From Vibrio neonatus (GTDB lineage Bacteria; Pseudomonadota; Gammaproteobacteria; Enterobacterales; Vibrionaceae), in the NCBI RefSeq assembly GCF_024346975.1, contig NZ_AP024885.1, positions 1,550,001-1,614,000 of the forward strand: 64,000 nt of DNA. Direction: 5' to 3'. This document shows, piece by piece, positions 1-7,781 of this stretch. The notes below the pieces were generated by a model. That model was not told the origin of the DNA. It saw nothing but the letters and a program-made list of their open reading frames with translations, and searched no databases. The first letter of the stretch is position 1, and every line of letters begins with the position of its first letter. Position numbers and translations under genes: made by a program.

Positions 1-670
1 TCTTTTGCAGGTCAGTTTGGTTAAAAATTCGAGTGAGCTTTTCTTGGTCTTCTGCTTCTATGCTTTTTACCGAGTAAATCCCTTCGTACATTTGCGTGAT
101 GCGATATTCATCTTCGGCTATGGAGAGTTGTGACAAATAATCGCGAGCAACTGTCGCCCCTTTGATGTTTTGCACATACGCAGTTTGTCTTAGCAAATAT
201 TGCTCAAATTCATAAGAGAGAATGGCATCCACTTTACGAAAGCGTTCAAACTTTTGGTCATCTTCTAATTTAAAACGGCGGAATGAGGTTAAGATATTAG
301 AGTGACCTTTTGCCTTAGCAATGATCTCTTCTACTGCTTGCTCTTCTTTTTCTTGAGTGGTCTTAAAAGAGCGTATCTCATTGATAAAGAGATACGCGAA
401 TAAACTGATAGAGGTTTTGTACGATTCGTACGGAAGCTGTTCTTTTTCCAGTATTTTGATGTACAACAGCATTAAGCTGATGCTTTTTCCTTTATGAAAA
501 CGGCGCGTTTGAGTAAATGCATTGTCAAAAAAATCACCCGCGGAAAAGGTGTCACCCAAATCAATACTGCTTGGTATCACGAACTCAACGGTGGTTTCCG
601 ATTGTGAAGCGGCGGAGAGTGTTTGTTGCAGCTCAATACTCTTCTTTGCCGTTATCTTCAAATCTAACAT
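1..670 (-). CDS. Partial protein of unknown function, cut by the window edge
   Basis: An open frame reads leftward from an ATG at 668-670 to the window edge, about 223 codons without a stop, so the C-terminus lies outside. The protein starts MLDLKITAKKSIELQQ and is rich in Lys, Glu, Phe and Tyr. It is predicted soluble, with no signal peptide or membrane segment. A charged, probably helical stretch (KTTQEKEEQAVEEIIAKAK) lies near residues 103-121. No family is recognised. Being partial, it is easily missed by a start-to-stop ORF search, but the long open frame and absence of an overlapping good candidate support a real gene. Confidence 0.6.
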   Translation of the reverse strand, partial: MLDLKITAKKSIELQQTLSAASQSETTVEFVIPSSIDLGDTFSAGDFFDNAFTQTRRFHKGKSISLMLLYIKILEKEQLPYESYKTSISLFAYLFINEIRSFKTTQEKEEQAVEEIIAKAKGHSNILTSFRRFKLEDDQKFERFRKVDAILSYEFEQYLLRQTAYVQNIKGATVARDYLSQLSIAEDEYRITQMYEGIYSVKSIEAEDQEKLTRIFNQTDLQK

Positions 671-822
671 CTATTCTGCCATCCTTAGCGCTACCCTCGA
701 TACGTTACAGTGGATTGTAACACCGTTGACATTATACAGCGTAAGTCAATTTACTACATATAGATATTTGAATTAGTTAATAAAAACGCAACCGATACTA
801 ACAGAAGTTTACATGCTTGCTG

Positions 823-885
823 TTACTTCAACCAGAACCACCACACAATGAATACAATTAGCGCTATGCCGATCAGATTAACCAT
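823..885 (-). CDS. 20-residue membrane peptide overlapping the copA stop
   Basis: A 20-codon ORF starts at an ATG embedded in the last codons of copA (ATGGTTAA, 8-nt overlap) and begins MVNLIGIALIVFIVWW. It is essentially one transmembrane helix ending in a Lys. A GGAGAG purine run lies about 7 bases upstream of the ATG. The overlap suggests translational coupling to the copper ATPase. It resembles in style the single-helix partners of P-type ATPases (KdpF, or CcoS beside CcoI), but homology is not claimed. Its function, if any, would be stabilising or tuning the ATPase. Too short for codon statistics, so existence is inferred from the ribosome site, the overlap and the hydrophobic pattern. 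Confidence 0.5.
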   Translation of the reverse strand: MVNLIGIALIVFIVWWFWLK

Positions 886-3628
886 CGATTTTCTCTCCTT
901 GAGCTTTGGGGCTGAATAACCTTAAACGATTGGCATTGCTGACTACCGTAATTGACGACAGCGACATCGCTACTCCGGCCACTATTGGGCTTAATAACAC
1001 GCCAAACAACGGATACAACACGCCTGCGGCAATGGGAATACCCACCGAATTGTAGATAAATGCGCCCCAAAGGTTTTGTTTGATATTACGCATAGTGGCT
1101 TTACTCACTTCAATAACCTGAGAGACGCCAAACAGTGAGCCACGTATTAAAGTGATATCGCCACTTTCAATGGCTACATCTGTACCTTGCCCAATGGCAA
1201 AGCCGACGTTAGCCTTAGCAAGCGCAGGCGCGTCATTAATGCCATCTCCTACCATAGCGACGACTAAACCTTGCTGTTGCAGAGTTTCAACCCATTGCAG
1301 TTTATCTTGCGGTAGCAATTCGCCATGAAACTCATCTAAGCCCGTTTGCTCCGCGACAGCTTTTGCTGTGTGCTCGTTATCACCGGTTAACATCATCACT
1401 TTAATGCCAAGCTGAGTTAATGCGCTAATAGCGGAAGCTGATTCACTTTTTATGGGATCGCTAATAGAGAGCAAAGTGTGTAATTGCTTGTCGATAGCAA
1501 AATAAATCACGGTATGCGCCAGCGCTTCCCACTGCTCGGCTTTTGTTGCAACACTTGCAATATCGACGCCCTGCTCACGCATCAGTCTTTGATTGCCCAA
1601 TAACAAACTGTGACCATCAATATTAGCGGTGACACCTCGACCCGTTAGATTGACAAAATCAGCCACGGCTAAAGACGCAATTTTCGGTTTATGTTGCGCG
1701 CAATAACTGACCACTGCGTTTGCTAATGGATGGGTAGAGCCTTGCTCAAGCGCAGTCAGGTAGTCCAGAGTGAATGGGTTTTCACGCACATGCTTAATGT
1801 TGGCGACACTGGGTTTGCCTTGAGTGATGGTGCCGGTTTTATCCAAAATCACCACATCGATGTTACTTGCCATTTGCAAAGCATCACCATTGCGAATCAA
1901 ACCGCCAAACTCGGCAGATTTACCAATGCCAATCATGGTGGAGATTGGCGTTGCAAGGCCAAGGGCGCACGGGCAAGCAATGATAAGTACCGAAGTTGCC
2001 GTGACCAACATGTTGATCACCGTTGGCGCAGGGCCAAAGTTGTACCACATGAGCGCAGTAATAATGGATAAAATCATCACTGTGGGTACAAACACGCTCG
2101 ATACTTTATCCGCCAAATGACTGATCGCCGGTTTGGAGTTTTGCGCATTCGACACCATCTCAATAATTTGTGCCAGCATAGTGTCACTGCCCACTTTCGA
2201 CGCTTGAATAGTCAGGTTTTGCTCGCCATTAATAGTGCCTGCCGATACCGTATCCTTGATGGATTTCAGTACCGGAATCGGCTCACCGGTTAACATGGAT
2301 TCATCGATTAAAGATTCCCCTTCAATAACCTGACCATCCACTGGAATTTTTTCACCAGCGCGAATCAATACCAAATCGCCGATTTGTACCTCCTCTACGG
2401 GCAAGGTAATAGCTTTACCGTTTTTTATTACCAGCGCTGTCTTGGTTCGTAAATCCAACAGACGTTTAATGGCTTGTGAGGTTCTGCCGCGCGCCTTTAA
2501 TTCCAGCGCTTGCCCAAGATTAATCAAACCTATGATCATCGCCGAGGCTTCAAAATACAGATGACGGGCACTGTCAGGCAATAACGTCGGCATGAGCACT
2601 ACCACAATGGAATACAGCCACGCTGAGCCTGTGCCCAAGGCAATTAAGGTATCCATGTTAGCGTTGCGGTTTTTAAATGCCTTGCTTGCGCCAATAAAAT
2701 AGTGTCGACCGCTAAACCAAAGCACTGCCAACGTCAGCAAACCTACCACGCCCCATGCCAGTTGTTGCTGCGTGGTATTTACGGTCATCGAACCGCCCAA
2801 CATGCCATACAGCATCAGAGGGATACCTAAACTTAAACCGCCTATGGTGTGTCTGATCTTGTGTTGATATTCTTGTTGCTGTCTTTGCTCACGCTCAGAT
2901 TCAGCAGCCGTTTCATCCACAATCACAGATGCGCCATAGCCTGCATTTTCTATGGTTTGTACAAGTTGAGACTCAGTTAATGAGGAGTAAACGCTTGCGG
3001 TGCGGTTGGCGAAATTAATGGTTACGGATTCATGCCCAGATTCAGTTGCAATAGCCGCATTCACCGCCTTTTCGATGCTTGCAACACAACTTGCGCAAGT
3101 CACGCCAAATAAGTTTAAACGCACTAACTGCGCGCTAGTGTTCACCTGTTGCGGTGCGGCGCAGTTGCTATTGTCTTGTTCAGTAGAAGTCTGTGTTTCA
3201 TTGTGATTAGGCGCGTAACCGAGATCAGTTAAGCTCGAGGTTATTTGCTGAGGCGATAACAAACCGATCACTTCGATACTTTGCTTATCTAAATCAATGC
3301 TAACTTCAGCCAGTTCATCAAGCTCACGCAGTGCACTAGTAATTTTGCCTACGCATTTTTGACACGACACGTTTTGCACAGCGCCAACATAATATGGCAA
3401 TGCTCCTTGCTCAGCGGTAAAGCCTAGCGATTCAATGAGATTTATCGTTTCATCCAGCGAAAGAGCAGTGCTCACTCGCGCTGATATAAAGTCGGTATTG
3501 TGCTCTGTTTTATTGGCAACAGTGCTTGCAATAGCAAAGGTTTCATCAAGTGATAGTCCCTTTTTCGCTATTTTATTGATGCACCCTTGGCACGACACGC
3601 CACCAAGACGCAGACTAAAATGACTCAT
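878..3628 (-). CDS. copA: Copper-exporting P1B-type ATPase CopA with three N-terminal metal-binding domains
   Basis: 916-residue P1B-type ATPase that pumps Cu(I) out of the cytoplasm across the inner membrane. HMA-type CxxC sites lie at Cys13/16, Cys89/92 and Cys178/181; the third has the classical GVTCASC form. Further on are the membrane CPC motif in IIACPCALGLATP, the phosphorylation motif DKTGTITQGKP and the hinge motif GDGINDAPAL, all intact. Three HMA modules is more than the usual one or two, and the first two are diverged from the third. The ATG overlaps the regulator's stop by 4 nt (ATGA), so regulator and pump form one operon. Copper specificity follows from CPC and the adjacent copG; a silver role is also possible. 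Confidence 0.92.
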   Translation of the reverse strand: MSHFSLRLGGVSCQGCINKIAKKGLSLDETFAIASTVANKTEHNTDFISARVSTALSLDETINLIESLGFTAEQGALPYYVGAVQNVSCQKCVGKITSALRELDELAEVSIDLDKQSIEVIGLLSPQQITSSLTDLGYAPNHNETQTSTEQDNSNCAAPQQVNTSAQLVRLNLFGVTCASCVASIEKAVNAAIATESGHESVTINFANRTASVYSSLTESQLVQTIENAGYGASVIVDETAAESEREQRQQQEYQHKIRHTIGGLSLGIPLMLYGMLGGSMTVNTTQQQLAWGVVGLLTLAVLWFSGRHYFIGASKAFKNRNANMDTLIALGTGSAWLYSIVVVLMPTLLPDSARHLYFEASAMIIGLINLGQALELKARGRTSQAIKRLLDLRTKTALVIKNGKAITLPVEEVQIGDLVLIRAGEKIPVDGQVIEGESLIDESMLTGEPIPVLKSIKDTVSAGTINGEQNLTIQASKVGSDTMLAQIIEMVSNAQNSKPAISHLADKVSSVFVPTVMILSIITALMWYNFGPAPTVINMLVTATSVLIIACPCALGLATPISTMIGIGKSAEFGGLIRNGDALQMASNIDVVILDKTGTITQGKPSVANIKHVRENPFTLDYLTALEQGSTHPLANAVVSYCAQHKPKIASLAVADFVNLTGRGVTANIDGHSLLLGNQRLMREQGVDIASVATKAEQWEALAHTVIYFAIDKQLHTLLSISDPIKSESASAISALTQLGIKVMMLTGDNEHTAKAVAEQTGLDEFHGELLPQDKLQWVETLQQQGLVVAMVGDGINDAPALAKANVGFAIGQGTDVAIESGDITLIRGSLFGVSQVIEVSKATMRNIKQNLWGAFIYNSVGIPIAAGVLYPLFGVLLSPIVAGVAMSLSSITVVSNANRLRLFSPKAQGEKIDG

Positions 3629-4041
3629 GCGTTATCATCCTTAGTCCAAGACTCTATCAGGCAACAAATTGACTCTCCGGTCGGCGTACCATCACTTAAA
3701 CTTTCCCAACTAGCAAAGGTGGTTTTCAACATGCTGACATGTTGTTGCAACCTTAAGATCTGCTGCTCAGTTTCGGTGATTTTTTCGGTCATCATTTGCC
3801 TCACTTTCGGGCAAGGAGAGGTTCCCTCTTCCGCTGACGCTAAAATTGCTTCAATCTCTTTTAGCGCAAAACCTATCTCGCGAGCTTGATGAATAAACTT
3901 TAAACGTTGCAAAGCGGCGCGGTCATATTCTTTATAACCATTGTCAGGGTTTCGCGTCGCCACAATCAAACCTCGTTTGGTGTAGTAACGCACTGTATCC
4001 GGTGACACATTGGCTAATTTGGCAAGTTTTGAAGTAATCAT
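3625..4041 (-). CDS. cueR: MerR-family metal-responsive activator (CueR-like)
   Basis: 138-residue MerR-family activator. An N-terminal winged helix (SKLAKLANVSPDTVRYYTKRGL) is followed by a long dimerisation helix and a C-terminal metal loop. Candidate ligands are Cys77 (SPCPKVRQ) and Cys126/Cys127 (ICCLIESW). The Cys77 position is more typical of ZntR, MerR or CadR than of E. coli CueR, which uses two Cys near residues 112 and 120. Copper as the signal is therefore inferred from copA and copG. It is first in the operon and overlaps copA by 4 nt. Its own promoter carries a MerR-type 20-bp spacer with an ACCT-N13-AGGT dyad, consistent with autoregulation. Confidence 0.75.
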   Translation of the reverse strand: MITSKLAKLANVSPDTVRYYTKRGLIVATRNPDNGYKEYDRAALQRLKFIHQAREIGFALKEIEAILASAEEGTSPCPKVRQMMTEKITETEQQILRLQQHVSMLKTTFASWESLSDGTPTGESICCLIESWTKDDNA

Positions 4042-4070
4042 TTTTCATCTCTCATTGTTACTTTAAGCTT

Positions 4071-4102
4071 AGTGTAAAACCTAGGAGCAACACACAGGTC
4101 AA
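4071..4102 (-). promoter_or_regulatory. MerR-type promoter/operator of the regulator-copA operon
   Basis: On the minus strand a -35 TTGACC (4097-4102) and -10 TACACT (4071-4076) are separated by 20 bp. The spacer region holds the dyad ACCT-N13-AGGT at 4079-4099. The over-long spacer and centred dyad are the hallmark of MerR/CueR promoters. Confidence 0.75.
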
Positions 4103-4106
4103 GCGA

Positions 4107-4220
4107 TTATTTTGTTACGAGTGCGATCACGAAAATAATCACAAATACCGCGGCCACCAGCTTTAAAAATGGTGCTAATGAACGAGTGCCGCCCGATGGC
4201 GCTTTATTACAACAACCCAT
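4107..4220 (-). CDS. 37-residue Cys-tailed small membrane protein
   Basis: A 37-codon ORF beginning MGCCNKAPSGGTRSL, with a single hydrophobic helix at about residues 17-35 (LKLVAAVFVIIFVIAL). The cytoplasmic-side Cys3-Cys4 pair could bind Cu(I). It has its own promoter of the same MerR-type architecture as the copA operon, which is the main reason to think it is a real copper-regulated gene. It ends just inside the control region of the regulator gene. The family is not recognised; a copper-binding or ATPase-associated role is inference. Confidence 0.6.
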   Translation of the reverse strand: MGCCNKAPSGGTRSLAPFLKLVAAVFVIIFVIALVTK

Positions 4221-4261
4221 AATCTGTTTCCTTTGTTGATGATGCAATTCTTTCCCGTAAC

Positions 4262-4293
4262 AGTCTAAAACCTGCGTGCTAGGCATAGGTCAA
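4262..4293 (-). promoter_or_regulatory. Second MerR-type promoter/operator, for the 37-residue protein
   Basis: Minus-strand -35 TTGACC (4288-4293) and -10 TAGACT (4262-4267) with a 20-bp spacer. The dyad ACCT-N13-AGGT lies at 4270-4290, with the same size and placement as the operator at 4079-4099. Two matching sites 191 bp apart imply one regulator controls both units. Confidence 0.7.
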
Positions 4294-4408
4294 ACAGTTT
4301 AACTCGCTGATTTGCTGTTATTTAACTGACATCACGACTAAGGAAATTCACCTTGACCAAAAAAGACCGCCTAAGCTATAAACAAACGACAAGGTTTAGA
4401 GTAGAACA

Positions 4409-4807
4409 ATGATTAAACGACACCATTACATCAATTTTTGCGCCATTTTAGGGATACTAGCTCTGCTAGTAGCCAGCATGACGCCGTCGTTTAATTCCTT
4501 TTCTCAACACGCAATACCAGCAAATGCAATGACGCAAGCAAGTGTTGAAAGCGCGCAATCTTCTCATGCCACGCATTTAACCCAAGTGCACTGCGCCAAC
4601 CATTCCGTTCAAGGAATTGATATAGGTATGAGCGATGATTGTGTTGAGCACCTTTGCTCAGGACAAAGCTGTGGCACTGTGCTCGGTTTGAACGCGTACC
4701 CTCTGTTAGCCTTAACTTCTATTGCAAGTACCGACCCTTTAATGAGCAATAAATCACAACTACTAAGTCCGCACCTGCAACAACTTATTCGTCCTCCTAT
4801 TGTTTAG
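4409..4807 (+). CDS. Small exported Cys/His-containing protein of unknown function
   Basis: 132 residues. An N-terminal hydrophobic segment (residues 10-25, CAILGILALLVASMTP) looks like a signal peptide or anchor. The mature part is Ser, His and Cys rich, with Cys in VHCANH, DDCVEHLCSG and QSCGTV, a composition expected of periplasmic metal-contacting proteins. It lies between the MerR-controlled genes and copG on the plus strand. A TTGACC-like -35 and a CTATAA-like -10 precede it. No family is recognised; a periplasmic copper role is inferred from location and composition only. Confidence 0.55.
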   Translation: MIKRHHYINFCAILGILALLVASMTPSFNSFSQHAIPANAMTQASVESAQSSHATHLTQVHCANHSVQGIDIGMSDDCVEHLCSGQSCGTVLGLNAYPLLALTSIASTDPLMSNKSQLLSPHLQQLIRPPIV

Positions 4808-4922
4808 CATTATCAATCAACACTAACCAAATAATGCTTAAAACAGTTGCTATTAAACACAGCACATCTTAAACAAAACGTATCATCTGCCTATCTTGCG
4901 AGTGATACCTCTGGAGTACACA

Positions 4923-5378
4923 ATGAATACCTTGTTAAAAACAATGCGCACCACTTCTCTGCTTTCTGCCTCACTATTATTCACAGGCCTAAGCTACGCC
5001 AGCACTCAGTTCCAAATGTATAAATCACCGAACTGTGGATGTTGTACCGAGTGGGCTGAAATCATGCAAAGCAAAGGCTATCAGGTGGAGGTTCATGAAC
5101 GAAGTCAATGGCATGAAATCAAGCAGCAGCATTCGCTACCAAGCGAGTTGCAATCTTGTCATAGCGCCATTATCGACGGCTACTTAATTGAAGGTCATGT
5201 GCCAGAAAAAGAGATTGCCAAACTGCTCAAAGAGCGCCCAGCAGGCGTAAAAGGTTTAAGCGCTCCGGGCATGCCGATGCACTCACCGGGTATGGCAAAA
5301 GAAGGTGAAGCCTATAAAGATTTTCAGGTGATTGCCTTTTTAGAGGATGGCAGTACTCGCGTTTACGCTCAGTATTAG
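4923..5378 (+). CDS. copG: CopG-like periplasmic copper-resistance protein (DUF411)
   Basis: DUF411-family protein of 151 residues from the chosen ATG, which has a GGAG ribosome site and opens directly into a signal peptide (MNTLLKTMRTTSLL...SYA). An in-frame start 27 nt upstream is less likely. The mature protein has a thioredoxin-like opening with SPNCGCCTEW (CxCC), then a conserved Cys in LQSCHSAI, GHVPEKEI and a Met-rich stretch (GMPMHSPGM). CopG proteins bind copper clusters in the periplasm and are linked to copper resistance in Vibrio and Pseudomonas. Proximity to copA agrees. Confidence 0.82.
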   Translation: MNTLLKTMRTTSLLSASLLFTGLSYASTQFQMYKSPNCGCCTEWAEIMQSKGYQVEVHERSQWHEIKQQHSLPSELQSCHSAIIDGYLIEGHVPEKEIAKLLKERPAGVKGLSAPGMPMHSPGMAKEGEAYKDFQVIAFLEDGSTRVYAQY

Positions 5379-5412
5379 CACGTAATCTTAATGACTCTTC
5401 CCTAGATAAAAT

Positions 5413-5436
5413 AAAGGCTCCAACTAAGGAGCCTTT
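5413..5436. terminator. Bidirectional terminator between copG and the ParB-like gene
   Basis: Perfect 9-bp stem AAAGGCTCC / GGAGCCTTT with a 6-nt loop, lying between two convergent genes. A/T-rich flanks on both sides fit a shared terminator. Confidence 0.75.
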
Positions 5437-5472
5437 ACTGGGCAATTGCCCACAAGTAGCTAAGCAATCACA

Positions 5473-6393
5473 TTACAACGACGCTTTATAACCTAACATG
5501 TAGTTCAGCTTGCTGGTTTTACGGGTCATTTTCTTGAATTCTTTATTATCAAAGCTATCAAATTGTCCCATTTCTTTAGCACTTAGACCTGAGCCACCTA
5601 GGTTGGTGGTATCTAGCGCTAGAATCACGTCAGCGGCTTGTTTTACAGCTTCCATGTAGCCTGTTTCAGTAGTGAGATCAAAGCGGTTGATATCAAATAC
5701 TGGCTTTAGCTCTTTTGCCCAGTAGAACTCTAGGAAAGGAACAGGTTGCTTAGGCTTGTTCCAGCTCACGTCACGTGAGTAATACATTAGAGCGCGGTAT
5801 GGGTCGTTAGCAAAGTTGCTCATGCCGAGTTGCTGCGGCAAGTCTGTGTGTGCAACTGGCTTGTTGTTAAGATCAAACAGCCATGCGTTTTTATCTTTTT
5901 CTAGCTCTGCCCAAAACTCATCCATAGATTTTAGGTGGCGATAATCTTTTTCTACGATAACGTGTACTTTAAAGTCACTACCGCCGCCAGACATGTGAGT
6001 GAAGGTATTGAAAGTATGATGTCCATCCGTTAGATAGATAGCGTTGTTTGGCGCAACTACGATGGTTTTCATATCTTTACGCACATCACCAACGTTCTGT
6101 TCACATTCAAATGTGCTTGGGTCTGAAGGCTTAGAATTAGTATCAAAAGAAACCAGACCTTTTTGACCATTTGCCTCACAGATTTCATCGAACTGCTTTT
6201 TAACGTCGTGTTGATAACGCCCAAGCTTGTAATAGACCTGATCATAACCAATTGATGGCTGAGTCGGTTTTAACTCGGAAAGTACAGCTTGATACACATC
6301 ACCCTGCTTTACTTGTGAAATATCCTGTGCAAATGCTGAGTGCATGCTGACAAGAGCGGTCAAGGCGATTAGAGACTTATTCAAACAATTCAT
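5473..6393 (-). CDS. Exported ParB-like (ParBc_2) protein
   Basis: 306 residues with a signal peptide (MNCLNKSLIALTALVSMHSAFAQ). The core contains IYLTDGHHTFNTF, which matches the D-G-H-H signature of the ParBc_2 family, a secreted branch of the ParB/sulfiredoxin-like fold. Function is not established: such proteins are annotated as putative ParB-like nucleases, but no substrate is known. Export makes a role in plasmid partitioning unlikely. It is transcribed alone, convergent with copG and divergent from the EamA gene. Confidence 0.7.
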   Translation of the reverse strand: MNCLNKSLIALTALVSMHSAFAQDISQVKQGDVYQAVLSELKPTQPSIGYDQVYYKLGRYQHDVKKQFDEICEANGQKGLVSFDTNSKPSDPSTFECEQNVGDVRKDMKTIVVAPNNAIYLTDGHHTFNTFTHMSGGGSDFKVHVIVEKDYRHLKSMDEFWAELEKDKNAWLFDLNNKPVAHTDLPQQLGMSNFANDPYRALMYYSRDVSWNKPKQPVPFLEFYWAKELKPVFDINRFDLTTETGYMEAVKQAADVILALDTTNLGGSGLSAKEMGQFDSFDNKEFKKMTRKTSKLNYMLGYKASL

Positions 6394-6660
6394 TTTCTAT
6401 CCATAACAATTGATCATTGAAGATACGCATAAGGCTAAATGCCCCAGCGCAAGTTATGGACATCTTAGGAACACTGCGTGACTGGCATATGACGAAGATG
6501 TGTCACTTTTAATATGAACCACCTCGTGTAAGCCTTTCTATATAACTCTAAGTTAGGACTGATAATGATTTAGATTTTATGCCTTAGCAGCCCTATGCTA
6601 CCTTGGTCTCCCATAACAAAATCAAACCAAGGTTTGCCTGACTCGCTTTATAAGGAAATA
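6394..6660. promoter_or_regulatory. Divergent control region between the ParB-like and EamA genes
   Basis: AT-rich stretch without a convincing gene. It must hold the promoters for the minus-strand ParB-like gene and for the plus-strand leader ORF and EamA gene. No specific operator could be assigned by eye. Confidence 0.4.
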
Positions 6661-6768
6661 ATGCTTAGCACTTCAAAAGATATCCGCAATCTACCCTGCA
6701 TTATTCATAAGAGAGTATTCACATGCCCATTGCTGGCATGTTCACCCCTTTATTTTGGTGATCATTAA
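6661..6768 (+). CDS. Possible 35-codon leader ORF coupled to the EamA gene
   Basis: An ATG at 6661 has a clean AAGGA ribosome site about 6 nt upstream and opens a 35-codon frame starting MLSTSKDIRNLPCIIHK. Its stop overlaps the EamA start as TAATG, the usual geometry for translational coupling. A small hairpin (CATGCC / GGCATG, 6722-6740) lies within its 3' half. The sequence has no signal or known domain. It could be a regulatory leader or a chance ORF; the ribosome site plus overlap is the only support. Confidence 0.35.
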   Translation: MLSTSKDIRNLPCIIHKRVFTCPLLACSPLYFGDH

Positions 6769-7628
6769 TGCGTATTTTACTCTTAACTAGCCTCGCGATG
6801 ATTGCCTTTGCCGCCAATTCTTTGTTATCTCGACTGGCTCTTATCGACGGCGCGGCGTCAGCGCAAGTCTTTACCTTAATTCGCATCATGTCTGGCGCGG
6901 CAACTCTGAGTGTAATATTGCTTTTTAGCAGCGGCATAAAAGGCTTTTATCAGCAATGGTCGCTCGGGATATTCTCTGGGATATGCTTATTCTTATATGC
7001 ACTGCTGTTTTCACTCGCCTATACCCAACTCACCACAGGCACAGGGGCGCTTATCTTATTTGGCGCAGTACAATTCTCGCTATTGGGTGCACATCTATTT
7101 AGAGGGCATCGTTTTAGCTCAGTTGAATGGTTAGGGATTGTTCTTTCATGCTCTGGCTTTATTTGGCTGGTGAACCCTTCCGCGCAAGGGTTTAGCTTTG
7201 TACCTGTACTTAGCATGTTGTTATCTGGCATTAGCTGGGCTGGGTTTACTCTTCTCGGGCAACGAGCCAATGCCGCGCTTCCTGCCACGACCAAAGGCTT
7301 TATTGTGGCATCGGTTATCTCTATTGGCTTAACGCCTTGGCTGTTCTCGCCGGATAACTTCACCACACAAGGGCTGGTTTATGGCGTGATATCAGGCGCA
7401 ATTACCTCGGGTGTTGGCTATGTGCTCTGGTATGCGGTAGTGCCTAAGATGAGCTTATTAAATGCGTCATTATCACAACTGACTGTACCGGCTATTGCTT
7501 TATTGATGGGTGTTATTTTTCTTGAAGAAGCACTGACATTAAGCGGACTTCTTAGTATGGCTTTGATCCTCGGTGGTATCGCTCTTACCCTGTATCAAAA
7601 ATCCACACACAAACTAAATAAGCAATAA
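6768..7628 (+). CDS. EamA-family (DMT superfamily) transporter
   Basis: 286-residue inner-membrane protein made almost entirely of hydrophobic helices (about ten), in two homologous halves as in EamA/RhaT drug/metabolite transporters. The first half begins LLLTSLAMIAFAANSLLSRLAL, and the second half carries the typical ending SQLTVPAIALLMGVIFLEEAL. Such proteins export amino acids, metabolites or drugs by exchange or proton coupling. The substrate cannot be read from sequence. The start overlaps the stop of a small upstream ORF. Confidence 0.82.
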   Translation: MRILLLTSLAMIAFAANSLLSRLALIDGAASAQVFTLIRIMSGAATLSVILLFSSGIKGFYQQWSLGIFSGICLFLYALLFSLAYTQLTTGTGALILFGAVQFSLLGAHLFRGHRFSSVEWLGIVLSCSGFIWLVNPSAQGFSFVPVLSMLLSGISWAGFTLLGQRANAALPATTKGFIVASVISIGLTPWLFSPDNFTTQGLVYGVISGAITSGVGYVLWYAVVPKMSLLNASLSQLTVPAIALLMGVIFLEEALTLSGLLSMALILGGIALTLYQKSTHKLNKQ

Positions 7629-7696
7629 TTGACAGCAGAATTACTAAAAATAGCCTATAAAACCATCGACTTAGGTGATCGAGTATAAAGATTTAA

Positions 7697-7733
7697 ACAC
7701 TAGTGTATGAATATGTTGACACTAAATTAGTGT
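7697..7733. promoter_or_regulatory. Paired operator-like palindromes upstream of the NRAMP-like gene
   Basis: ACACTAGTGT (7697-7706, perfect palindrome) and ACACTAAATTAGTGT (7719-7733, perfect 6-bp arms around 3 nt) share the half-site ACACTA. They lie 50-85 bp upstream of the start codon, a plausible repressor-binding location. The regulator is unknown. Confidence 0.45.
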
Positions 7734-7781
7734 GTGATATTTATAGATGATATTGACATATATTCACTAGGTAAATAATCA

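Noticed and set aside
4345-4385. A third MerR-type promoter before the gene at 4409
   Set aside because: TTGACC is present, but the spacing is nearer 17 bp and there is no ACCT-N13-AGGT dyad.
5227-5445. 72-codon minus-strand ORF opposite copG
   Set aside because: Antisense to a clear gene and its terminator; no ribosome site.
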